Assembly: GCA_900751665.1 (NCBI GenBank)
Contig: CAADSV010000040.1
Coordinates: forward strand, 1 to 8,893
Source: an uncultured Collinsella sp.
GTDB taxonomy: Bacteria > Actinomycetota > Coriobacteriia > Coriobacteriales > Coriobacteriaceae
Direction of reading: 5' to 3'
DNA: 8,893 bases
Position 1 is the stretch's first letter; each line of letters begins with the position of its first letter. Shown piece after piece: positions 1 to 5,241 of this stretch. Under the pieces are notes generated by a model. That model saw only the letters and a program-made list of their open reading frames with translations. It had not been told where the DNA came from and did no database searches. The position numbers and the translations under genes are program-made.

Positions 1-2
1 AG

Positions 3-320
3 GGCGCTCAGCAGGCTCTGATGAAAACGGCCTGGTATCCACTGCTCAAGAAAATCGGCGCACTGGTCGGCAAACAGGTGGTGAAGGAATCGGTCGGGAA
101 GGCCGTTGCCAAGGTTGTGCCCGTTGTCGGCGGCGCCATTTCCGGGGCGATAACCTATGCGACGTTCAAACCCATGGGTGGCCGATTGGCCGATACGCTG
201 GTACGCAACTTGAACGGTGAGTTCGACCAGGATGGTATGGAACTACGCCCGGAATTCAAGAAGGCCAATGCCTTGGAAAATGACGAAGTCACGATTCATG
301 CGATTGAGATAGACGACTGA
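3..320 (+). CDS. EcsC-like protein, C-terminal part (5' end outside window)
   Basis: The reading frame is open from the first bases of the window to a TGA at 318-320, so this is probably the last 105 or so residues of a longer protein. The ATG at 21 lacks a convincing ribosome-binding site and is probably internal. The visible part has a basic amphipathic stretch, then a glycine-rich hydrophobic segment (KVVPVVGGAISGAITYATFK) and an acidic tail ending in EIDD. The small-residue segment followed by a polar helix resembles the C-terminus of EcsC-family proteins, whose biochemical role is poorly known. Family assignment is from recalled pattern only and rests on one motif. The stop codon is directly followed by the suspect G-rich patch, so the true downstream neighbour may differ from what is shown here. 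Confidence 0.55.
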   Translation, partial: GAQQALMKTAWYPLLKKIGALVGKQVVKESVGKAVAKVVPVVGGAISGAITYATFKPMGGRLADTLVRNLNGEFDQDGMELRPEFKKANALENDEVTIHAIEIDD

Positions 321-634
321 AAGTGGTGGGGGGGGGGGGTGACCCCCGGCGAGCGGAAAATCATGGGCGGGGTATAGCGCGAGAAACCCCAGCCGCAGCC
401 GTATTCGTTGAGAATGGAGATGAGCGCCGGGTTGGGATTGGCCTTGACGGCAAAGTATTCCTTAAAGCCCGGGTTCCACGCAAAGGCGTCGCGCACCTCT
501 TGCATGTTGCGGCGGATGCCCGCCTCGTCGTATAGATGAAACGGCGTGGGGAACTGCTCGACGATATGCTCGAGCGTCTCCTTGTCCACAAACGGCTGCT
601 TGGCCGCATACGCCTCGTTGGGGGTCAATGCCAT
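296..634 (-). CDS. lysA: Diaminopimelate decarboxylase, N-terminal fragment (3' truncated)
   Basis: LysA converts meso-diaminopimelate to L-lysine and CO2 in the cytoplasm, using pyridoxal phosphate. The ORF starts at ATG 634-632 with GAGG at 648-645 upstream. Residues 1-75 look like a LysA N-terminus: TPFHLYDEAGIR opens the alanine-racemase-like barrel, and YFAVKANPNP carries the expected PLP-binding lysine at K64. Family members are about 400-450 residues; here the homology ends near residue 80 and the remaining 30 residues are nonsense that overlap the end of the EcsC-like gene. As written the protein lacks the rest of the barrel and the C-terminal domain and could not work. The gene is preceded by a lysine riboswitch, which independently supports the name. 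I favour a sequence or assembly artefact over a genuine pseudogene. Confidence 0.75.
   Translation of the reverse strand: MALTPNEAYAAKQPFVDKETLEHIVEQFPTPFHLYDEAGIRRNMQEVRDAFAWNPGFKEYFAVKANPNPALISILNEYGCGWGFSRYTPPMIFRSPGVTPPPHHFQSSISIA
321..400. other. Suspected assembly junction with 12-G run
   Basis: Positions 328-339 are twelve consecutive G, followed by a C-rich stretch at 343-347. From here to about 395 the minus-strand lysA frame stays open but departs from what LysA proteins have: after NEYGCG the family normally continues with a Cys/Asp/Ser-rich motif and a TEL-like motif, while here the codons read WGFSRYTPPMIFRSPG. Scattered tri-nucleotides still fit the expected codons (TAT ACC, ATG ATT), a pattern expected of clustered base errors and not of an evolved protein end. 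The likely explanation is a low-quality contig end joined to unrelated sequence. A real deletion of the lysA 3' part is the alternative. Confidence 0.6.
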
Positions 635-644
635 GTCCCGTAAA

Positions 645-712
645 CCTCGCTATCCAGACGGCGCCATCGGCGCATCGAATCCGCATAGCGTGGACCCCAT
701 GTCCGGATAGCG
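645..712 (-). promoter_or_regulatory. Riboswitch expression platform for lysA (RBS switching helices)
   Basis: Two helices in the lysA leader exclude each other. Helix A: RNA CGCTATCCGGAC (712-701), which includes the 3' strand of aptamer stem P1, pairs over 12 positions (one G-U) with GTCTGGATAGCG (659-648), leaving the GAGG at 648-645 largely free. Helix B: CCACGCTAT (693-685) pairs with ATAGCGAGG (653-645) with one A-A mismatch and buries that GAGG. Lysine binding should hold the P1 strand in the aptamer, prevent helix A and allow helix B, lowering translation of lysA. The pairing is read directly from the sequence; the on/off logic is inferred from how lysine riboswitches work. No terminator with a U-run is present, so control at translation fits better. 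Confidence 0.6.
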
Positions 713-862
713 CTCCCGCATTGCTGCAGACAGTCCTGCGGGTGTTTCCCGCAGGCCCACCAGGCTGTTCGTGCCCAAAAAACCCAGTTCGGCGGGTTTC
801 GCCTCCCCACGGGGTCAAAGCCTGCCGGCTCGCCCGCGGTTCTTCGTGCCCGCGCCTCTATC
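706..862 (-). promoter_or_regulatory. Lysine riboswitch (L box) aptamer
   Basis: Read on the minus strand, the RNA begins GATAGAGGCGCG and ends GGGAGCGCTATC, so GATAG (862-858) and CTATC (710-706) close stem P1, as in L-box RNAs. Between them are other familiar L-box elements: an AGA-containing early stem, GAAACCCGCCGAAC in the P3 region, a perfect 8-bp hairpin (735-742 with 748-755, plus-strand numbering) in the P5 position, and CTGTC shortly before the final strand. The length of about 157 nt suits the class. It lies directly upstream of lysA, a standard target of lysine feedback. I matched it to the consensus by eye; a covariance-model search would settle it. Confidence 0.85.
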
Positions 863-873
863 AAGTGGTAACG

Positions 874-902
874 ACCCTACCACGTTGCACTTTACCAAAC
901 AA
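874..902 (-). promoter_or_regulatory. Candidate promoter for lysA riboswitch transcript
   Basis: On the minus strand TTGTTT (902-897) and TAGGGT (879-874) are separated by 17 bp. Transcription would start near 867, just a few bases before the aptamer's first stem, which is the placement expected for a riboswitch leader. The -10 is a poor match to TATAAT, so position is stronger evidence than sequence. Confidence 0.4.
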
Positions 903-919
903 GAGTATTCGTATATAAC
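891..919 (+). promoter_or_regulatory. Candidate promoter for the M20 amidohydrolase gene
   Basis: TTTACC (891-896) and TATAAC (914-919) are separated by 17 bp on the plus strand, about 95 bp upstream of the start codon. It overlaps the candidate lysA promoter on the other strand, so the two divergent genes may compete for polymerase or be regulated together. Confidence 0.4.
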
Positions 920-1014
920 GTTTAAAAAATGCAGGGATATGCTGGAAATAAGGGTGTGGCAATCTTGCGGCACAATAAGATGGCAACTGGCGCGCACCTA
1001 TGAAAGGAACCTCT

Positions 1015-2202
1015 ATGACCGAGCTCCAAGAACTCCGTCGCTATCGGCGCGACTTGCACAGGATCCCGGAGCTCGACTTCGATCTTCCGCAGACGATCGC
1101 CTATATTGAGGGCGTGTTGGCGCCGCTCGCCTGTGAGGTGACCCATCCGTGTCCGAGCTGCGTTTGTGCCTTCTTCGATGCCGGTGTGGGCGCTACGCGT
1201 GCCACGGCGATTCGCGCCGACATGGACGCCCTGCCCATCGCGGAGGCAACAGGCGCGGCCTTTGCCTCGACCCATTCCGGCAAGATGCATGCGTGCGGAC
1301 ACGATGGACACATGGCCATGGCGCTTGCTGCCGCGACGCATGTCGACCGCACGATTCGCGAGCGGCCGGGCGTCATCAAGTGCAACGTGCTCTTTGTGTT
1401 TCAGCCGGCCGAGGAAACGACCGGTGGCGCCAAGACAGTGTGCGAGAGCGGCGTATTCGAGCGTTATGGGGTTGACCGCATCTTTGGCTTCCATGTGTGG
1501 TCCGATTTGCCTGCCGGTACGCTGGCGAGTTGTTCCGGTCCGCTGCTGGCGCGTTCGAGCGAGACACACGTCCATATTCACGGTACGAGTATCCATATCG
1601 CAAAGACCCATGGTGTGCCGGTCGAGGAGTCGCACGATGCGGCGCTGGCGGCTGCCAAGTTCTTGGTTGCCGAGCGCGAGCTGATGGACGAGTTGGGTGC
1701 CGACGAGCCTTGCATTGGTAAGTTCGGCCTGCTGCAGGCCGGCACCGTCTGCAATGCGGTGGCGGGGGAGGCCCATGTGGCTGGCAGCCTGCGCGTGTTT
1801 ACGGACGGTATGTTCGACCGCGCGCGCGAAGGCGTGCGCCGTGTACTCGACGAGGCGTGCGCTGCAACGGGCTGCACGTACGATCTCGACTTTGCTGAGG
1901 GCTATCCGCCGGTCGACAACGACCCCGAGTTATTTGCCCGAATCGCGCCCGCTCTGCCCGAACTGCAACTTGTGGACGAGCCGCTGCTGATCGCCGAGGA
2001 TTTCGCGTTCTATCAGCGCCATCTGCCGGGCGTGTTCTTCTTGCTGGGCACGGGTGTGCCAGAGGGGCAAGAAAACCCGAGCGATTCGGATGGCTGTCCC
2101 GCCTATGCCACGAGTGCCCTGCATACCGATACCATGCTCTTTGACGAGGAAATTCTGCTCAAAGGCCTCGATGTCTACAAACGATTGCTTGGGCTGGAGT
2201 GA
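1015..2202 (+). CDS. M20-family amidohydrolase / metallopeptidase
   Basis: A 395-residue cytoplasmic metal-dependent amidohydrolase of the M20D type, the group that includes hippurate hydrolases, amino-acid deacylases and N-acetyl-diaminopimelate deacetylase. Visible motifs: HRIPEL near the N-terminus, ADMDALP (about 68-74) with the metal-associated Asp, HACGHDGH (92-99) with metal-binding Cys/His, QPAEE (130-134) with the catalytic and metal-binding Glu, FHVW (His 160), and near the end EDFAFY and LHTDTM. The middle third is the dimerisation (lid) domain, with HGTSIH followed by a His-rich stretch. The start at 1015 has AAAGGA six bases upstream; an in-frame ATG at 1000 lies before that ribosome-binding site and is unlikely. 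Substrate is not readable. Proximity to lysA makes a role in diaminopimelate or lysine metabolism possible, but a general N-acyl-amino-acid hydrolase is equally likely. Confidence 0.9.
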   Translation: MTELQELRRYRRDLHRIPELDFDLPQTIAYIEGVLAPLACEVTHPCPSCVCAFFDAGVGATRATAIRADMDALPIAEATGAAFASTHSGKMHACGHDGHMAMALAAATHVDRTIRERPGVIKCNVLFVFQPAEETTGGAKTVCESGVFERYGVDRIFGFHVWSDLPAGTLASCSGPLLARSSETHVHIHGTSIHIAKTHGVPVEESHDAALAAAKFLVAERELMDELGADEPCIGKFGLLQAGTVCNAVAGEAHVAGSLRVFTDGMFDRAREGVRRVLDEACAATGCTYDLDFAEGYPPVDNDPELFARIAPALPELQLVDEPLLIAEDFAFYQRHLPGVFFLLGTGVPEGQENPSDSDGCPAYATSALHTDTMLFDEEILLKGLDVYKRLLGLE

Positions 2203-2204
2203 CG

Positions 2205-2528
2205 ATGGAACGACGCCGACAGACTGCTGTGTATAGTCCGGGTGGATGCGGGTGTGGTTTGCTGCTGCTTCCGGTCATCGCCGTGAGCATTGGCGTGATG
2301 TTTGCGCTTGCCGGGTTGGCGGCAGCGGCACTCGTGTTGCTGATTGTGGCCATTGGCGTGACGATTTGGCTCTGCCGCAATCGCGAGCAACGTCGTGCCG
2401 ATGGTAAAACCAATGTTGGATGGGTCGTCTTCCTGGTCATTGCGTACCCACTGAGTGTCGGCTACCTGGTGTTCTTTGTCCTGCTGATGATTAGTACCTT
2501 TACCGGGGAATCCGTCACGGTGGGTTGA
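2205..2528 (+). CDS. Small multi-pass membrane protein of unknown function
   Basis: A 107-residue protein with a short basic, Cys/Gly-containing start, two close hydrophobic segments (about residues 15-35 and 36-56), a basic loop (CRNREQRRADGK) and a third hydrophobic stretch (about 72-98). I do not recognise the family. The ATG at 2205 is preferred because GGAG (2196-2199) sits five bases upstream; a GTG at 2199 would overlap the preceding stop codon but lacks a ribosome-binding site. The gene begins two bases after the amidohydrolase stop, and its ribosome-binding site lies within the end of that gene, so the pair is almost certainly co-transcribed and translationally coupled. The hydrophobic composition is strong evidence for a real membrane protein, with no indication of function. 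Confidence 0.7.
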   Translation: MERRRQTAVYSPGGCGCGLLLLPVIAVSIGVMFALAGLAAAALVLLIVAIGVTIWLCRNREQRRADGKTNVGWVVFLVIAYPLSVGYLVFFVLLMISTFTGESVTVG

Positions 2529-2633
2529 TGCACTGCCGGCAGACGGTCGCGCAAAGTGCGTTTGCTCGGCGTTTGGATAACTGCATTGGCCGTTTACCGC
2601 AACCTTAGCTCTTAGCTAATGAATTCAAGTTCA

Positions 2634-2687
2634 ATCCTTCCTACGATGTGCTGTGTGCCGGCGCGGTAGCCGGATCGTAGGAAGGAT
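2634..2687 (+). promoter_or_regulatory. Perfect 14-bp inverted repeat burying the lipoprotein RBS
   Basis: ATCCTTCCTACGAT (2634-2647) and its exact reverse complement ATCGTAGGAAGGAT (2674-2687) flank 26 bases, which include a further 5-bp stem, CCGGC (2658-2662) with GCCGG (2669-2673), stacked on the 3' side. The 3' arm contains AGGAAGGA (2679-2686), the ribosome-binding site for the ATG at 2693. As RNA this would be a strong hairpin that hides the site. As DNA, the arm centres are 40 bp apart, near four helical turns, which would also suit a dimeric repressor or looping. A tandem CTTAGCT repeat lies just upstream at 2604-2617. Confidence 0.75.
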
Positions 2688-2692
2688 GCATA

Positions 2693-3235
2693 ATGAAAAA
2701 GCTCGAAAACGAAGTGCTGCTGAGCCGTCGCGCCGCACTTGGCGCATTCGTCTCCGTCGCCTTGGGGACTGCCGGCCTTCTTGCCGGTTGCGGTAGCGAT
2801 AAGGCGACCGTCACCGAGGATGCCGGCGATGGCGACAAGAAGGAAGAGACGAAGAAGGAAGAACAGCCGACGACTGACCTGGCGGTTGGCACGACGGTGA
2901 CCACGACTGCTGGCCTTTCCGTCGTCGTCGATTCCGTCCAGCCCGGTCTCACAAATTATGACGGTTCGACCATGACGGGTATTCACGTCACGTACGTCAA
3001 CAATGGCGATGAGGGCGCGGACTACAATATCTACGACTGGAAGGGCGAGGACGCCAACGGTGCTCAGCAGAACCAGGGTTATTACAGCGAGGGCTCCGAT
3101 GAACTGCAGTCTGGCACCCTTGCCGCCGGTGGCTCCGTGGCGGGCAATATCTACTTTGATGGTGACATCAAGAAGGCTCTCTATTTTGCCAACGTGTTTG
3201 ATAAGTCTGCCGCTGCAAGCTGGGTGCTGGCCTAG
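2693..3235 (+). CDS. Secreted lipoprotein with DUF4352-like domain
   Basis: A 180-residue exported lipoprotein. SRRAALG (residues 11-17) followed by a hydrophobic stretch resembles a twin-arginine signal, and LLAGC gives a lipobox with Cys33 as the lipidated residue, so the mature protein should sit on the outer face of the membrane. Residues about 37-60 form a charged Asp/Glu/Lys/Thr-rich linker. The rest (about 62-180) reads as a beta-rich domain with TYVNNGDEGADYNIYDW and a late GGSVAGNIYFDG, resembling the immunoglobulin-like DUF4352 fold common in Gram-positive lipoproteins. The RBS is AGGAAGGA six bases before the ATG, inside a hairpin. The HTH gene starts 39 bases after the stop, suggesting one operon. 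Whether export is Tat or Sec is uncertain, and no ligand can be read. Confidence 0.8.
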   Translation: MKKLENEVLLSRRAALGAFVSVALGTAGLLAGCGSDKATVTEDAGDGDKKEETKKEEQPTTDLAVGTTVTTTAGLSVVVDSVQPGLTNYDGSTMTGIHVTYVNNGDEGADYNIYDWKGEDANGAQQNQGYYSEGSDELQSGTLAAGGSVAGNIYFDGDIKKALYFANVFDKSAAASWVLA

Positions 3236-3274
3236 CATGTCGCTACTGCTGCGCCGTATGGGAGGTGAGGTCGT

Positions 3275-3697
3275 ATGCCCGATAAAAAGCTAACGGACGA
3301 GTTACTCAATGAACTTCTCGACGCGCCAAACATCGATGGCTATATCAAAGAGCACGACTTTGCCGCCCCGTCGCTTTCGGAGTATCTGAAACAGCTTTTG
3401 GAAGAAAAGGGGCTCGAGCGCTCGCGCGTGGTGCGTATGGCCGACCTCAACGAGACCTTTGGCTATCAGATCTTTACCGGTTCGCGTAATCCGAGCCGCA
3501 ATAAGGTGCTGCAGATTGCCTTTGCAATGGCGCTGTCGATGAAGGAGACCAACCGCGCCCTGACGGCTGCCGGAGTGAGCGTCCTCAACTGCAAGGACCG
3601 TCGCGATGCAATCATTATCTTTTGCATCGACCGTGGCTGTAGCCTCCAAAAGGTCAATGAAGAGCTGTATCGCTTTGGCGAGGAAACGGTGAGTTAG
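3275..3697 (+). CDS. Small helix-turn-helix (XRE-like) protein paired with a kinase
   Basis: A 140-residue soluble protein. After an acidic N-terminal helix region (1-30), residues about 33-92 look like an XRE/Cro-type helix-turn-helix: SLSEYLKQLLEEKGLERSRV, then NETFGYQIFTGSRNPSRNKV as the turn and recognition helix, and LQIAFAMALSMKETNRAL as the closing helices. The C-terminal 45 residues (RRDAIIIFCIDRG..., then a charged end) are an extra helical domain, possibly for dimerisation or partner contact. GGAGGTGAGG lies just upstream of the ATG. The protein resembles small HTH proteins I associate with Ser/Thr kinase genes in Clostridia and Coriobacteriia, and here too the kinase is next. DNA binding is likely, but target and effector are unknown. 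It is an obvious candidate substrate of the adjacent kinase. Confidence 0.75.
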   Translation: MPDKKLTDELLNELLDAPNIDGYIKEHDFAAPSLSEYLKQLLEEKGLERSRVVRMADLNETFGYQIFTGSRNPSRNKVLQIAFAMALSMKETNRALTAAGVSVLNCKDRRDAIIIFCIDRGCSLQKVNEELYRFGEETVS

Positions 3698-3749
3698 TGG
3701 CCGATGGCTGAGCCGGCGGTATCACCAGAACAACCATGCAAACGAACGG

Positions 3750-3777
3750 GGTGCGGACACCATGGGGTGTCCGCACC
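3750..3777 (+). other. Perfect 12-bp hairpin between HTH and kinase genes
   Basis: GGTGCGGACACC (3750-3761) and GGTGTCCGCACC (3766-3777) form a perfect stem with the four-base loop ATGG. No U-run follows (next bases CTGCGTTATGATGG), so it is not a textbook terminator. It could be an attenuator, a processing or pausing element between the two cistrons, or an operator. Its arms would be translated if the kinase started at the earlier ATG at 3704, which argues against that start. Confidence 0.7.
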
Positions 3778-3796
3778 CTGCGTTATGATGGACGCC

Positions 3797-5197
3797 ATGG
3801 ATACTCAGAGCCCAACATATTCCGATGACGAGCTGACTGCTTCACTTGTCGAGCATTTGGCGTCGCTCGACCGCGATGACAGCTATCGTGTGGAGCGCGT
3901 GCTCAAGTGCTCGGATGTCGAGACGACCGAACTCGTCTATTTTGAGGGCTCTGGCGGCGGGTCTCTCGGTCCCTTTGTCCGCAAGCGCATCGATGCTTCG
4001 GTGCAGATTGGCGGAGCATATGAGCGCCTGTTTGCGGCCCAGCGCGCCGGTCGTCGTTTTGAGCACTTACCCCGAATCGTCGATTGTCGCCGTGTGGGCG
4101 ACGAGCTTGACGTGGTGATGGAGTATGTCGAAGGCAAGACACTCGAGGCCCTGGTGGGACGCTTGGGGGCGACGCCCGATTATGCCCGCGGGCTGTATCC
4201 CGTTCTGTGTGAAGCGGTGGGCGAGCTGCATGCTGGTTTTGCGGCTGCGGGGGAGCCGGGGGTGCCGGTAATCCACCGCGACCTTAAACCCTCGAACATC
4301 ATCGTATCGGGCGTGAGGTATGCGGCCGATGTCGGCATGACCTTCTCGTCGCTGGTGATTATTGACCTGGGAATCGCGCGCGTTTGGCGCGATGGCGCCG
4401 ACGCCGACACCGTCAAGTTTGGCACGCGTTCCTATGCGCCGCCCGAGCAGTTTGGGTTTGGGCAGACGAGCGTCCGCAGTGATATTTACGCGCTTGGCGC
4501 GCTGCTGTTCTTTTGCCTGACGGGAACTGACCCTAAACCGGGGCGGGACATACGTGAGCAATGCGAGGCGCATGACATTCCCGTTCCGCTGGCGGATGTG
4601 ATTTGCATGGCGATGGCACTCGATCCCGCCAAGCGCTTTGCGAGCGCAAAGGCACTGGGGCATGCTGCGCGTGCGGCATATGAGCTATGTCTCCCTGCAC
4701 CGTCGCCCGTGACCTTTTCTGCTGCCAGCGTGCCCCGGGCCGCGGTGCCACAGGTGCAACGGGTACAGCAGCCGGTTGCCCTCACGCTTCCGTCTTCTGC
4801 AAGACGGCGTTCGATCGTCTCTCTCGTGACGTCCAAATGTGCGCGTCTGCTCTCGCGTATCCCCGAGCCCGTGGGGCGCATATGGAATGGATGCGTCTAT
4901 GCGACAACATTGTTGCTGCTGATGGGCAGCCATTTTGCGGTATTTACGCCGACGGGCGAAAACCGAAACTATCCAACGTGGTTTTTGGCGCTTGAGTATT
5001 TCTTTATGGTCGATGGCCTGGTGCTGCTCATTACATTCGGAATGCTCGACCGGCGTAGACTTCGACGTCGTTTTCCCGTGCTCGATCGGTATCGGGGGAG
5101 TGCTTTTGTCGAACTGTGGTTCAAGGCGCTCGGGTTTATGTTTGCCGTCATGTGCGTCGTCGTTGTTATCGGCAACGCGACCGGTATCGTCTCCTAG
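3797..5197 (+). CDS. Membrane-anchored Ser/Thr-type protein kinase
   Basis: About 466 residues, with a cytoplasmic Hanks-type kinase domain followed by membrane segments. Visible elements: FVRKRID (candidate ATP-anchoring Lys63), VMEYV as the hinge, VIHRDLKPSN (catalytic Asp162), IIDLGIAR (metal-binding Asp190 in a DLG form), and APPEQ with SDIYALGALLF as the APE/F-helix region. The usual glycine-rich loop is absent: the corresponding stretch is VLKCSDVETTELVYF. A proline/alanine-rich linker (about 300-345) leads to three hydrophobic segments (about 365-384, 397-416, 441-461). There are no PASTA repeats, so this is not a PknB-like muropeptide sensor. The start is unclear: ATGs at 3785, 3788 and 3797 lack good ribosome-binding sites, and 3704 would translate through the hairpin. 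TATGAT at 3784-3789 would permit a leaderless message starting at 3797, which is a weak argument. Confidence 0.85.
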   Translation: MDTQSPTYSDDELTASLVEHLASLDRDDSYRVERVLKCSDVETTELVYFEGSGGGSLGPFVRKRIDASVQIGGAYERLFAAQRAGRRFEHLPRIVDCRRVGDELDVVMEYVEGKTLEALVGRLGATPDYARGLYPVLCEAVGELHAGFAAAGEPGVPVIHRDLKPSNIIVSGVRYAADVGMTFSSLVIIDLGIARVWRDGADADTVKFGTRSYAPPEQFGFGQTSVRSDIYALGALLFFCLTGTDPKPGRDIREQCEAHDIPVPLADVICMAMALDPAKRFASAKALGHAARAAYELCLPAPSPVTFSAASVPRAAVPQVQRVQQPVALTLPSSARRRSIVSLVTSKCARLLSRIPEPVGRIWNGCVYATTLLLLMGSHFAVFTPTGENRNYPTWFLALEYFFMVDGLVLLITFGMLDRRRLRRRFPVLDRYRGSAFVELWFKALGFMFAVMCVVVVIGNATGIVS

Positions 5198-5205
5198 AGA
5201 ATCGA

Positions 5206-5231
5206 AAAGGGGCCCCGTTTGGGGCCCCTTT
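5206..5231. terminator. Bidirectional rho-independent terminator
   Basis: AAAGGGGCCCC (5206-5216) pairs perfectly with GGGGCCCCTTT (5221-5231) around the loop GTTT. It lies 9 bases after the kinase stop and 10 bases beyond the convergent cell-wall gene, so it can end transcripts from both sides. The T tract is short in both directions (TTT on plus, TTTT on minus), as is usual in GC-rich genomes. Confidence 0.85.
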
Positions 5232-5241
5232 GCAGTTGCAC

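Noticed and set aside
328..339. 12-G run as a G-quadruplex or phase-variable tract
   Set aside because: It sits exactly where lysA sequence decays and is not in a plausible promoter or reading frame, so an artefact is the simpler explanation.
628..1109. Several plus-strand frames over the lysA leader
   Set aside because: They cover the riboswitch and promoters, are rich in Pro/Arg/Ser and have no ribosome-binding site or family match.
922..1776. Minus-strand open frame of 284 codons opposite the M20 gene
   Set aside because: The plus strand carries all M20 catalytic motifs; the antisense product is low in recognisable structure.
2533..2567. CTGCCGGCAG palindrome and GCAAA/TTTGC mini-hairpin as a terminator after the small membrane gene
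   Set aside because: Both stems are short (five base pairs), with no T tract; not enough to call a terminator.
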